DNA of 64,000 nucleotides from Biomphalaria glabrata. Its lineage: Eukaryota; Mollusca; Gastropoda; Planorbidae. Made by a program: the position numbers and the translations under genes. The notes beneath the pieces were generated by a model. The model saw only the letters and a list, made by a program, of their open reading frames with translations, did not search any database and was not told where the DNA came from. This document shows positions 1-15,100 of this stretch, piece after piece (the first letter of the stretch is position 1; each line of letters starts with the position of its first letter). The stretch lies in the NCBI RefSeq assembly GCF_947242115.1, contig NC_074723.1, forward strand, positions 24,374,379 to 24,438,378, read 5' to 3'.

Positions 1-166
1 GGCACATCCATTGCCTTTCGAGACATAAGGAGCCATATACTCACATATTTTCAACAAGTAGCCTTAGAAAAGTCACTTTTGTTTGGGCATTTTCAAAATG
101 GTTTCCTTTTTTTTTACTATTAATTCCATAAAATAATAAGCATGCTAGACCCTAATGACAACTCAC

Positions 167-3100
167 CTCAGAGTTATTCCTCCTGAAAAAGGTTCATCAA
201 ACACAACATCATACAGACTGTTTGGTGTTAAGCCACCTTCCTCCTCATTGGGGATGCCAGTAATTGTTCCTCTTTTGCCAAATGGGACAGAGTAACCTAT
301 TTTAACTACAACAATTCTATCATAAAGTTGAAAATCTGCAGCTGGGTCAGGAACTAGTGTACCTTGATTAACCAAAGGCTAAGAATAAAAACAAAAAGAT
401 TAAAAGATTGTTAACTAATTTGGACTAAGGGGACATTAAAAAAAATAGAACTTTTAAAAATAATGGAATTAAGCTAATTCATATATATTCGAAATCAATG
501 TTTTAAATTTATTGCTTCAACTTAACATAATGAAACATATTTTAGTTTATTAAACCCTATTGATTTAAGCATACAAATTTAATTGTTTTAATCATAAAAA
601 TTTGCTTATCTAATCAACTTACTCTAAAGACACATCTTGGTTTGACTTTCATTTTCACAATGTCTGGTACAGGATTCAAAGCAGCCTGGAGATTAAAAGT
701 TTTCTACAGAAAACCAATGAATATCACAAGTTCCTCATATTTTTTAAAATCTTTAAATGGAAATCACTGATTCAGATTCTTATTTTATTCTTATGATTGA
801 ATGTTGAAACTATTTATGTGTTGCCATTAGTTAAACTGTTAAACATATATAAATATTTAATGGTTTGTTAATGGTACTTTGAAAGACAATAAAACAAAAT
901 CTTCATATTATTAGACTGAACAAATTTTTTTCTCCACAATTATTTGCAAAGCAGTTTGAAAAGCTTTACCTTTTTTTTTCAGGTTTTATTTCTATTATTT
1001 GTTTAGCACCAAAAAAAATGCATAAAGCACTGAAAGATTACTAGTCAGAAAACTAAAATAACTATTTAATATTTAACAAAAAACAAGCAAAATATTTTTT
1101 TAAATCCTTAATCAAAAAAAAAAAAAAACTTATCTAAGGGGAAGAACTCTGCACGAACTATATAGTAGTAGTCATTTCGTTTGTTCAATATTTTAAACAA
1201 ATATCCTTAATGAATTGATTCATTAGTTAATGATTTAAATGATTCATGTTTTACTAGGTAAAATAAATAATTGTTTAAAGTTTCAGCTTAATCCAAGAAT
1301 GGGTGTGGGAGAAATAACCTGTATCTAATGGGATGAAATCCTAAATATTTAGCAGTAACTGTAAATACTGAAGGATTAATTTTTGGTCTCAAACATAATT
1401 ATTAATTACCAGTAATTAATTGACTAATTGGTTAATTTTGTTCATTTATTCATGTTTCATCTATGCCAATGAATAATTGTGCAAAGTTTCACCTTGATCC
1501 GAAAATGGGTGTGGGAGAAATAACGTGTACAAACTTTTTATACCAGACAGACCGATAGAGGGACAGAAACTAACAGAATGAGTTGATATATGCTTTGTAA
1601 AAAGATATTCATGTGATTTCCATTCAAAAAAAGTAACTGATGCCATTAAAATACAACTAAGCAATTAAATAAACGAGCATTTCTAGTTGTAAAGTTCTTT
1701 TATTTTAATCATATGACACATGGCAATTTGTAAAAATATCGAACCTTTGATCTTTGTCTAATCAAAAGTATGTCAATCAACTCTATAAGCTTATAAGATC
1801 ATACTTTGTTATCTCCTATGCTTAATCATAAAAGTTGGCACCATACTGTACTCAGAGTTGACTACTTACTGTCATCTCCTCTATCTCCTTGATGCTGTCC
1901 TCAGACAAGACTTGACTGCCAAACTTGACATGTGGGGCTTTACTGCAAGGCAGTTCCTCAAGGTATTTCAACACATCAGCCAATTTACTTTTACTGAAAG
2001 CGATTATATAACAATTCTTTATAAATAATTTAGACTTATATAAATACTATCATCATTTCTTTCTACAAGTCCCTCCCTTTGGTTGAATACAGCATAAAAG
2101 GTGGTTACTTACATCCCTTGTTATGATGTCAACATGGAAGAACAATAATTATATATAATTCTTTCTTAACTTCCTACCTGCCCTGAGGAAATAAACTATC
2201 TTCGGTGTACACATCAGTATTTGCTTTTTGTTGTTGAACTTTAATCCAAACATCTGGGAAACTGGAAGCAATCAAATGTAAATCTATGTCAACTGTATTA
2301 TTATTATAGCTTTTATATGCTTATAGCAAGCTCAGAGCACTTTGGTCCAATCTCATTTGTGGACCGGTGGGGGGGAGGGCGTATCTAGGAGTTGGTTTTC
2401 CGTGCTGCCTTTAGGCGCTCAGTAAACGCAACTCTGCCCGAGTCGGGTGTCAAACCTCGAGCCCCCTTCTAGGTAGCCAAGACAAGCCAAGTTCAAGCGC
2501 ACTTAGCCTCTCGACCACGCTTCCCATACTGTATATAACCTAACAGTTAATGCACTATGAACTATAGAAGTGTAATATTAGTTTCAAAAATTTAAAGAAC
2601 CAATCCTTTTAACAAGAACCCATAGAAATTCTTTATATCTGCTATTAAGCAAAAAAATATTCCAAATGATTCACAGTCTGTGAAAAGACACTTTTTTATG
2701 ACAAATGATTCACCTGAAAATTAAATCATCCAATAAGTTGCTCACCTGATTCCCCAATAAATGGTTTCACTAACCAATTATTCACCTGACAAATAGTACA
2801 CCTATTATTTGGAAAATGCTTATAATAGCAGTCAGTAATCTACCTATGCAATGTTGCCCAATACTATAATGGTGATATTTTTGTAGGTTCATGACTCTAG
2901 ATGTATCACTAAATTGTGAACAAACTGTTCCAAACAAAAAAAAGATCTTCCAGGTATGCTTACAGCCTTAAAAAGTTAAACTTTTGGTATTACACTTTAA
3001 AAAATGACAAAGGCAAGTTTTTTAGAGGGTTGAAGCCAGTAAGGAGATTCATCTAGTAGTAGAAGGTGCTCTGAAGCTAACACTTTCTGCCTATCTCTTA

Positions 3101-6100
3101 TAGGGTTCAGGAGTCAACAATGACAAACAATAATAGTGTACATCCCTTAAGCATTGGAACTACTAATTATGGTATTTCTTTCTGCATCTCTTGCAATTGA
3201 GTTGAGGCCAAGCATTGCTTTGGATCAAGCTTACAAGGTCTTACCTGTTAATGTAATCCTCCACAATTTTCACACATTTATAACTGTATCCCCAGCCATC
3301 CTCCAGTCTTCTTGTGTAACCAGGCACTTCCTCACACCTCTTAGTAAACTTTAGGTTCAAGCCTATGTTGGCCTTGCTCCCACCACCCGATCTCTCAATG
3401 AAAACTGAGCCAGTGATTCTAGACATGGTGTGACCATCAACACCAATTTGCTGACCAGCCTTATTGTTACTGAAATAGACTTCTGAGTTGCCCTGGTGAC
3501 AAACAAAACATCAATGTGTATTGACAGTAGAAATGCATTCAATTTTCTAAAGTATATTTAGAATTAATTTATTTTGATATCAAAATTAGAAAAAAATATA
3601 CAATAACATATTGTATTTATCTTGTGACTAAAGCTTCTCTTTATCTCCACCATGTCAAAACTCTTATATACATGTTTGTGTCTTTTTGTTTGGTTCTAAT
3701 TTTATCCCGGGCATCAAGGGATGCCTTCATTAGGCATGAAATTGAAAACTAAAATGCATTAACTATTAAGGCAAATTATTTAACCAGCCATCCCTCTAAT
3801 ATATGCACCACTTCAATGATATTCATTCACTCTTATAGCAGAAGAAATTACCTTACCTAACTCAAAAAATATAGAATCAACATTTTGTAAAATTAATACC
3901 ACCTCAACATCCCTAATAATAGGCAGCATTTACAGACCACCAAATTCTAGTTTAGAATACATGCAGGAACTATGTAATCAGATTATGACACTTAAAGAGA
4001 CAAATAAAATTGCAGTTTTTTGGATTATGGGTGATTTCAACCTACCTGATATAAATTGGAAAACACTAACCATAGATAAACACCAAAACCTTAAGGACAT
4101 AAATGAGCTTTTCATAGAAACTTTACACAACCTAAGTTTAGATCAAATCATTAAAAAGCCAACTAGATTAAACAACACATTAGATCTCTTCTTAACCAAC
4201 AGACCTGGATTAGTAGTTGATTATGATATTATCCCTGGTCTATCCGACCATGAGATCATAAAAATACACAGTCAGATAAAAGCAGTAGCCAATACAAAAC
4301 CCAAAAGAAAAATCTTACTCTGGAATAAATGTAACCTAACACAACTACACCAAGCTGCATTAAACTTTCAACAAACATTCTTATTAGAAAAAGACATTAA
4401 CCAACCAGTCGATGACCTCTGGAATTTCATTAAAAACCATCTTAAAAGCATTATAGAAAATCAAATACCAACTAAATACACATCAAACAAAATAAATAAA
4501 TGCTGGTTTAATAATAGACTAAAGAAGCTTTGTAAACAGAAGGAAAACCTATATAGAAAATTTAAAGAAACTAATGCAGAAAGAGTTTACAAAAAGTATA
4601 TAAAAATTAAACACTTAACCCAAAAAGTAAGCAGACAGCTGCAGAGTGAATACATAAACAATGTAATATCTAAAGACAACAACAAAAACCTATGGTCATA
4701 CATTAAGTCTAAGAAAATGGAAACAACAGGCGTAGCGCCATTAAAAGATGAACATAACATAATACATAATGATAATGAAACTAAAGCAAACATTCTAAAC
4801 AAATACTTTGCATCAGCATTCTCAGCCCCAGGAGACAAAGACATATTACTGAATTTGAACCAAGTAGACAACATAGAAGATATAGCAGTACAAGAAAATG
4901 GAATTCAAAAACTATTAGCCAACACCAAACCAAATAAAGCTTCTGGACCTGATGGTATTCCAGCTAGATTACTCAAAGAATTAAGTAATGAGCTAGCCCC
5001 AGTGTTCAAAATACTCTTTCAGGCTTCACTTAACCAGGGCAGAGTACCAAAGGACTGGAAAGAAGCTAATGTCACCCCCCTATTTAAAAAAGGAGAAAAA
5101 TCTGACCCAGGAAACTACAGACCAGTATCACTTACCAGCATCACATGTAAAATCCTAGAACACATAATATGTAGCAACATCATAAACCACTTAGACAAAC
5201 ATAATGTCCTCACACCATACCAACATGGCTTTAGGAAATATAGATCATGTGAAACACAACTAATAGGACTAATTGATGATTTTTCAAAAGGTTTAGATAA
5301 TAGTGAACAAATAGATGCTATCTTACTAGATTTTTCTAAGGCTTTTGACAAAGTTCACCACCATAGTTGCTTAAAAAATTAAAATATTTCGGCATTAATG
5401 GTCCACTGCATCAGTGGATTAAAGACTTTCTGATAGGGAGAGAACAAACTGTAATAATAAATGGCTCTAAATCAACACCGATAACAGTAAACTCAGGTGT
5501 ACCTCAAGGAACAGTCTTGGGTCCACTACTATTTTTAATTTACATAAATGATTTACCAAATTGCATTACTTCAGGAACAAAAGTCAGATTATTCGCAGAC
5601 GATTGCATAATATATAGAACAATAAAAACAACACAAGACACAGATATTTTACAAAGAGAATTAGATGAATTACAGAAATGGGAATCAAATTGGAGCATGT
5701 CTTTCCACCCAGAAAAATGTCAGTTTTTAAGAGTAACAAAAAAACTAAAACAAATTAATTCCACTTATCTTATTCATGGCAAACCAGTAACACAGACTAA
5801 AAACGCAAAATACCTAGGTGTTATAATAAATGAAAAACTGTCATGGAATCCACATATTGATGAAACTACAAAAAAATCAAACAAAGCATTAGGATTTATT
5901 AAAAGAAATTTCTATAAATCAAATAAGAACATAAAACTAAAATGTTATTTAACCTTGGTTAGGCCAATAATAGAATATGCATCCTCTGTTTGGGACCCCT
6001 CAACTCAAGAAAACATTAAGAAACTAGAACAGACACAAAATAGAGCAGTGCGATTCATAACAAACGAATATTCACATTTGACTAGAGTAACACCTTTAGT

Positions 6101-9100
6101 AAAATCGCTAAATTTAGAAAGCCTTCAGGACAGAAGGCTCAAAAGTAAATTAGCAATAATACATAAAACACTGAACCATAATCTTCAAATACAAAAACAA
6201 AATTTAATAAAATACTCTGAAAGACACAAAGATAAAGGCACATTCCTCGTCCCATATGCTAGGACAAATTTGTACAAATACTCCTTCTTCCCTAGTGCTA
6301 TTAGAGCATGGAATGGGTTGCCTGAGCTAGCCAGGAAAACCAGTGACTTGGCAGAATTTAAGTCATTGGTTAATATGCATGACTAAATGCATGACGCGTA
6401 GGACGTAATCATCTTCTTTTTTGAAGTAACGTCTGTATTATATAAGATAAGATAATGAGAGAGACCAATTTAAAACTGATAACATAAGACTAATAACTAT
6501 GAACTAATATAGAAAGCAAAGATCAAACTCACAGATAAGCCCAGGTTTCTAAAATCTGGCTCTTGTTTCACTTCCAAAGCAATTCTCAATCTACAATCAT
6601 TCACTAGTATCTCCCTGACCTAGGACAGAATATAAAAAACATCATCATTAGAAGAAGTGTGCATAAACAAACTGTATTATAAGACTGAATTTACCTTGTT
6701 TAAATGTTGTTGCAAAGTTCTATAATAATTTTAGTCCAACTGTTATACCTTCCCTTGGGCTCCATAGTGAGGATTGCCCAACATAAAGATGTCACAACCA
6801 GCAGGGAAAATCTCTTCCAGGTTTGTCATCATATTTTCTTGGTTATCATCAACATCTAAATCCTAAAAAGAAACAATCATCAGACAAAGTGGACTAGCAT
6901 TTTTCATCAGTTTGTGCTAATGGGTGAAGAAAATATTGTGATTCTGGTAAGAAAGAAAATTGTTCAAAGATACTGGTAGCTGAATCTAGTCTCTTTTAAT
7001 ATCATACAAGTGTTGAACTTATCAGCCAGAATGGGCTGACTCTAGAGTTTATTTAGGAGAAGAATATCTTGGCAGACTATAATAATTAAAACATGTATAT
7101 ATCTAGCATCAACACCAACCTTGATAGTCATTTGGTGTAGGTATGGTGCTCTGCTTGTTGAAAATTGTTTCTCCAGCGTAACAGTCCCTTTAGAGCCAAA
7201 AGTATACCTGTAATATAGAAACTAATTCAGCAACCACTAAACCAAGTCTGTTAGTCATACACCAAATAACAATAAGATTCAGTAAAACTTAAGAGTTATA
7301 ACAAAGTGTTGTTCTTTTTTTTTTAAAGTTGTATATGTCAGTAAAGATGATTGAACACATTTCATATCAACTTACATTTTTCCTGTCATGGGACAAGCAT
7401 AAATAATAATTTCTGTATTCCCAACATCAATAGCAAATCGATCATAGTGTCTGGAGAACACAAAAATGGTTAAATTGTAATTGCCTTAGTTTTGTAAGAA
7501 AACTGTTTTCTAAAGTATGCTCGAGAAATAAGGTAACTAAAGATGTGACAACTGGCAGCCTCAGCCTACAAGGAAATATGTATGAATACGTGTACCTCTC
7601 TTTGATTGCCAAGGCTTCTCTAGCTACCACAGTGCTCTCTGATGTTGTCAAAGCTTTTCTTTTAAAAGAGACCAAATTTTTCTTGCCTTTGTTGTTCAAC
7701 TCTTCAACTAGTTCAATTCTTTAAGCAAAAACAAAGATAGAAAAATACATCAACAATATGCTAGGCATTGAATGTTAACATGTTATATAATGAAAGATTT
7801 TAAACATCTGCTTTATTCATTTAATAAGTTTGTGTTTAATGTTTCAGTGGCATAATAACAAGTCAATGTTCCCTGTGTATAGCAAATTAAAAGTTAACAC
7901 TATGACCAGCTCTTCTTAGTATCATCACAGATAACTACAGACAATGAAGACCAGACTTTGGATATGGTTTAATTGTGTCCAGTATAAACAATTAATTGAC
8001 ATTTTATATCTCTGTGATGTGACATTATCAAGCTAAAGTTTGTAAAGCAATACAAAAATGAGGCTATAGATGCCATATATGACGAAATCAATAATATGCT
8101 AGCACTGCATAGTACCAACAAAGTTATACATTTAAGGTACATTACCAAAAAAAAAAAAAAAAAGATATACATGTAAGACAAAGTACCAACAAAGATTTGC
8201 ATGCAAGGAACAGTCTCAGGCAGTGGACAAAGATATAAAAATATGAAACAGTAGAAGGTCTTCAAGAAATAGATTTATTCGGGAATGGCAGCAAAGTAAA
8301 TAAGAACAAGCTGGATAGGTTCTCATTAGCTTCTTTTCAGTTTGCTAATACATAAAGACTAAGTTTCAACTTTCATTTCCTAAAAAAGTAACAAGTAAGT
8401 TGCTTATGCGGTCTGAAGAAAAAAGTTGTACTTACTGATAGCTTTCATTGGCAACAGCAACAACTTTAGCTTCATGAAGGTGGGGCCAGCCTACATAGGT
8501 GACATTGCCAAGAAGCTCATCAGCTATGTCTTCTAGTGCCTGTAAAAGATTGACACTAAATTATAATGAATTTCAACATGAGTTTTTATAACTAATACAG
8601 CTACTCTTTAATCTTTATAAGTAAACAACTAAGAATGTTTATGTTTGGTTCTAAATCAGTATAATATGCAAACCTAAAATGAAACTACAAGACAAAGAAA
8701 GACAACTGTGAAGTGGGTGTGTGAGACTTACCACTCCTTCCTTGTGCTGGATCCTGAGCAACATATTCTCCCCTCTACTGTTGTGTTGGAATACTTTACA
8801 ATTACATTTAGCCAGCTCATGCTAATCATAAATAGAAAACAAAGCTAATTTAAGCAAAAGTAAATATATTATATAATATCTTATCTTATCTTATAGATTT
8901 CAAATGTTACTTCAAAAGAAAAGATAATTGTGTGCCAAACATTTCATGTGTCAATCTAGTCATGCATGTTAATCAGTGACTTAAACTCTACTAAGTCATG
9001 GGTTTTTCTGGCTGGTTCAGGCAAATTCCATTCTCTGCTAGGGAAGAAGTAGCACTCCTAGCATATGGAATATAAAAGCATTTGACTTTTCATGTTTAAA

Positions 9101-12100
9101 ACTATGCTACTTTATTCAAAGTTTGATGAGTCTGTTTGACATAAATAGATGTATCCTCTCATCACTTTAGCAAGAGTGAAAGTGTACATAATCAATTCTG
9201 ACAAGTTAAAACTGAAAATGTACATTCCAAAATGATACCCAAATGTTGTATCAACTATGACTAGATATAATGCAGTTTAAATAGTTACATATAACAAACC
9301 TATAGCTATATATGTAAATATTCTATGTGTTCAAGTGTCATGTATGTACTCACTGTGTGAGGCAAGAATTTCAGCCTAGGGAACCCTGGAAAGTATGTAT
9401 CAGCCTTGACATTGTCCAGTAGACTTTTCCTCAAAACTGCAGCACTAATGCGGAATAAATCTTTATCAAGCTCTTCAACTCTGTGAATGATAGACATCAT
9501 GTCATTAACACAAAATTCATGTCCCATCTTTCATTTCATTAGCACAAAATTCATGTCCCATCTTACTTTCATTCATGTAAACATAATTAAAGTAATACAC
9601 CCCCCCCCCATTTTTGAACTGGCCTGTCGTGGCGACTTAAAAAAAGATGTTGCTGAATTTTTTTTAACTACGTAGAATCATTTTATTTAATATTTTCTTT
9701 AATTAATGTTGTATTACTGCACACAAAATGCACTGCATTGAGCATTACTGCACTCAAAATGCATTCATGGCACTATTGTTTGTATATATATTGATGGGAG
9801 GAGAAAGCTTTTTGCAGTCTGAGCATTCTATAATAGATAACTGCTTTACAGATATTGTAACAACTTCTTTCTCAAACAACTATAAAGATTAAATGTGTTT
9901 GAAAAACATGCTTTTAAAATTAGTAATGATAAGTTTTATATTAAAATATATATATATCCCTCACTATAGATAGATCTATAATCTAGAGCTACTACTTATA
10001 TCTAATAACTTTTCTAGATTCTATATCAAATATATTATTATTAGATATCTACATTCTGTCAGGCTTATACTCAGTAACTCACTATAGTCATGTAAAGAAG
10101 TTTAAGAAGGCCTACTTACTACTATATAAAAAAAGTATATTCTATATATAAATCCAGATGGTCGGTACACGGTAGGTCTATCACGGTATCACTCTATTAG
10201 ATGAGTAGATCTAGATCTTATTATTATTATAATAGATCTAGATGTCTAAATCTAATCCCATTTGAACTCAAGGAAGTCGGCAGGCAGGGTTCAAATTAGA
10301 AAAATCTAGGGGTCATCGTAACAACAGTGAAAAAATAATAGATCTTGAATTGTAGTAATAGCGACGATTAGCACTACATACGTCATAACATAGCGACCCT
10401 GCATCATTCATGATTGATACTCTTAAGTCTAAGTTAAGTTTAAGTCGAATACTTTTCAAAAGCTGGCAAGCAGCCATTGATCTAGATCAAAAGTATTCAA
10501 ATTAAAGAATCTAGATATCTATTTAGACTGATTCAAACCACTCTAATCTGGACCGAGATCTAGACTTATAAGACAATACGGTAACACAAGATTTTTTTTT
10601 TTAAATTAGAACTTTAATTGTGTCAAAAGACCGGATGTGCACATGTTCAAAACAAATCAAAAATCTTATTTCGCATTCTTCCGAAAATGGAAAAATAATA
10701 AAATCGGATTTTTTTTTTCATAAAAAAAAATTGAAAAAAAAAAATCGGATTTAAACAAAAAAAAATGTCTGGAAAACTTCGGATTTTTTTGCTAGAAAAT
10801 CGGACCAGAAGAAATTATCGGAATTCCGACAATTGTCGGAAAATTCCCATCACTGCTACACTCCCAAGGTATATAAAACTATCTACTTGGTCTATGGACT
10901 GAGAATCCAGTTCTACATCTCCATTTTGTTTGATATACATACAAAGAAACACAATTCAAGTAAGCCTACATAATAGCTTTGGTCAGCAATTAAAACTTTA
11001 TACCCAAAATAAAAACAAACTACAATAAGAAAATTCATCAACTCCATGGATAAATGCCGCTTAATACAATAGACTGTTTTCTTACTTGGCTCTACTTGCA
11101 TGAAGGTCAGGGAAAACTCCAGGAAGAGATGAAGGATAGAACCCTTGGTTCTCTGGGGTATAGTAATACAAAAAATGTGGTCCGTGGATATTTCTATCAT
11201 TTTCTTCTTTAGTCAGAAGTTGCTCTCTGCTGGCCATGGCATCTAACAATCTTTTCTTTAAGACAATGACAATGCAAAAAAAAATAACAATTAGAATTTG
11301 ATATATTTCATAGGTAACCTTAAATAAATAATTTTAAAAAATGCTTATCTTCAATACTTTTAGCCATCATTCTATCAATCGTACAAATAATGTTTTATAA
11401 AGATCATGTTGGCTAATTGTAAACCGCATGGCTCTCATCCTTAAAGTACCTAGTTGAATTAAGGTGAAAATTTGGGGTATGTAACAACAGCTAGATGCCT
11501 ACAACAAGGTCTTTGGGCAAACTTAAATTTCACTAAAAATATGAAAACAAGTCAATTCAATGTTAGTTTCACAATGGAACAGCAAGCAACTCTGGTAACC
11601 ACTGAACTTTAAATTGCCCTATTTGTAGCATTAGCAGATGAGCTAAATCAGCTTACTTCATCAATGAATGGTATAAGGACTACAGCCTCCCAGTCCTGCT
11701 GCTTGCCATTCAGGTCAGTTTCAAAATTGACAGGATAGAAATCGATAATTGGTGAACCTTCATCTGTCATCAAGAACTGTGAGACAATAAGAAAACCAAT
11801 GAAATGTATAGTATAATTCTTCATTCGTGGATGTTTTTTTTTTAACATTAAAATTGTCTAATGCTTAATATGAATGTATCTAGTCGGTATAAGTATTAAC
11901 ATTTTTTTTATAATTATCTCTGCTGAAAATGTACTTGATAGGCTGGAGGCAAAAGCTCTTTGCTGGCAGCTGGCAACACAGCCATCAACTGCTGGAATGG
12001 CAGGAAAGGTTTAGATAATTCCAATGTTATTTTCATGTCACTAAATCCTTTGACATCACTTATGTAGGGAGCATAATGATGAGGATAGTACCTAAGACAA

Positions 12101-15100
12101 AGTTAGAAATGGAATCAACAAAATGAAAACATTTGTAAATACACAGATCAATACAAACTATTGAAAGGGTCATTTGAGGAAGCAATATAAAAACAAATGA
12201 TTTGAAATGAAACATTAAAAACAAATTAGTATATTTAACATAATTTCAAATGAAATATTTGTATACGGTTGACTGAAGCAAATTTATTTTGGTGTTGTCA
12301 AGACAAGAATGTATGATTTGGTCACATTAACCTAATAGTAGCAGAGACGATAGAACAGACTATAAATATTAGTAAAGATTACTATATATATATATATATA
12401 TTCCTTAACCCTAATCCTAATTCCTAACTAAAAAAAAAAATATTTTTGCTTTGCTAACATAAACCAGTTTTTTTTTCCAAAACCTAGCACTCTTTGCAAA
12501 GAGCTCTTTCTTTTATATTTTTACCGCAAGAGTTTCATTTTCATCTTACTTTAAAGAAATCTGGAGCAAATGCATCAAGCGTTCCCAATTGACACTACCT
12601 TTTCTTTCAGGTCATCATTGTACCACTTCACAACACAATACAAGTTTAACTAATACTATTATTTTGTGTTTTTTCTTTTGTATTGTGTGTCTTTCCTCCT
12701 ATAGCAGGCTCAGTGTGCTACTGTTCAATCTCCTGTGGGGTATCCACAAGAATGTCCTCAAAGGGCACTCAGCAATCAAGCTCTGCTCAAGTTAAATCTC
12801 AAGTAAAATCTCTGGTCTTTAAGATTCAAACTCCCTTGTTAGGTGGCCAAGGGGTTTATTCTGTACATAATTGAAGCAATTTGAATTCTGATTTCAATTT
12901 AAAATTGGAAAGAGAATAATTTGTATAAGTTCAGTATCAGTCAACCTCAAAATAATTTCTGTTTAAGAAATAACAGAAACAAAAAATGTCAGTTTCCTAC
13001 CAGCTCCATGATGGGCATCCTTCAAAATAGTAGAGTAAAATCCACTGCAAAGCTATAACATAGCCTCTGGCTTGGTCTTGAAGAATATCTCTGTAGAACC
13101 AATTAATCTCTTTGTAATACAAGTTGGAGTTTTTGTTAAAAATACTAAAAAAAAATTATTAGGAGTTCAAAATTAAACAATAAAAGTTCTTGCATTTTTC
13201 TATTTAGAGTTTTTAATTTCTCTTTTATTAAATACTTATTTGTCTGTCATATTGGAAAATGGCTGACACTTAGAGATTTGAGACATTTTGAAAACAATTA
13301 CCTAGGAATTCAAAATTAAACAATAAAAGTTCTTGCATTTTCCTATTTAGAGTTTTTAATTTCTCTTTTATTAAATACTTATTTGTCTGTCATATTGGAA
13401 AATGGCTGACACTTAGAGATTTGAGACATTTTGAAAACAATTACCATTAAAAATTGTGTTCAATAATGAGTCTAAAAAAACACCAATTACTAAGAAAATG
13501 TAAAAGTTACATTCAACAATTTTGTTAAGCAAAAGTGTCTCATTTAAAAGAAAAAAACTTAAAAGGTGTGACAGAATCACTCATTCAATGTTCACAGTAA
13601 CATTTGATCAAGTTCAGCAAGCAAGTTCTGTGCAATTTGATTTATAAGTGCAACAAGGAAAAGCATATATATGCTTGAGTGCAGAAAAGTTATGAATTTT
13701 CACAACGCTTTTTAAATATTGAGCATTGTTCTGTACTATTCTACAAGGCGATAATAAAGAGTCATTGAAAACTTACGGAGTTACTTCTTGGTAGGACATT
13801 TTGTTCATGTAGTAATCTCTCTTGTGTAGCTTAAACTCATCACCGACCGTATTAAAGTCATCTTCATCATCATCATAAGCATCCTCCTCTTCTTCATCAT
13901 CATCATCACTCTCATCGTCCTCTTCATCATCCCAGGGGAGATCATCAAGAAGCACTAATAAAAAAAGAATAATACTAGGTAAAGCCAAAGAAAAAAAAAA
14001 AAATGTACGCTAGAACAAAGAAACAAAACATTCTGTAAAACAAACTAAATGAAAACTAAATTGACGTCTAATCAGAATGCATTCTTCTTTTAGGTGGCAG
14101 GTATATAGAGGTCTAAGGTAACTTGCATAACTTGACAGAGTGTAACCAGCTAATGACCTTGATACTCATTAAAAAAAAAAGACATTTTTTTTTAAACATT
14201 TCAGAAATAGATATTTAAAAAAAAAAAATGCTAAAAAAAAAAAATATTTACCATTTTTATCACTTTCATCTTCAAGAGCAACAAATGGATTGCCATCTTT
14301 TTTCACTTTAAACTGTTCAAAGAAATGTTAAACATATACATAACATTTTTAAACAGATTTTTCATTACACCAAATTAAAAAAAAAAAAGAAAACAAAAAC
14401 CTACAGGTTTTAAAGGTTTCAGTTTTCTTTTATGAGTGGTGACATCAGCACTTTCATTAATACTCTTGCCTCCAAGTTTGCTTTCCAGGTAACGAAGGTC
14501 ACTAAAGGCACTTTCAAAGGTCTCCATGTCATACTTAAGAGAATTTGAATGCACAGATAAAATAAAGACTCTTTTACAAATAGTCATCTATTTAAATAGT
14601 CTTTCTATTTATAAGACATGCCATTTTTTTTTCTACTTTCAAAATTCTAGCAAGCTAATTGATCAATTAAAATATGAATAGGAGATACACACACAAGATA
14701 CAGATCAAACTATTGTAACCAGTCATTAGTATATATGAAATATGTTTAAAAAATTTAAGAACTTGTGGACTTTAATCATCTAATAAAACCAAATTTACCT
14801 TTGCTAGTTCTGTCATATATTTTTCAAATCTGGGTAAATTTAGATGACCACCTTCATTCAAATAACCTACATTGAAACACAATGACCAATCATCAATTTA
14901 TTTATAAAATTACAAATACACATGCAAAACAAAGGAGTTCATATTGGGACAGTGGTAATGTATTGGTGAGGTCAAACCTCCTCCTGAAATTAATTCTTTA
15001 GGACATTCTGTTGGGACTGAACCTTATTCAGTGCCATGGAAAGTTATGTAGCTTCAACCCTTGACAAAGTTGCCAAGTGGTGCCATTGAATTTTGCTGTG

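Larger units (their letters stand above)
623..3245. other. XRN1 introns with repeats
   Basis: Intronic DNA between XRN1 exons. It holds a MITE-like double unit (about 1126-1645) and a Ser-tRNA-like SINE (2302-2526). The rest is AT-rich with homopolymer runs and no other recognisable feature. Confidence 0.6.

Noticed and set aside
10690-10860. Complete hAT element ending at 10855
   Set aside because: Only one CAGTGATGGG-like end is visible; no opposite end or target duplication was found.
13773-13988. Separate small acidic protein
   Set aside because: It is XRN1 exon 13777-13954, in phase with both neighbours.
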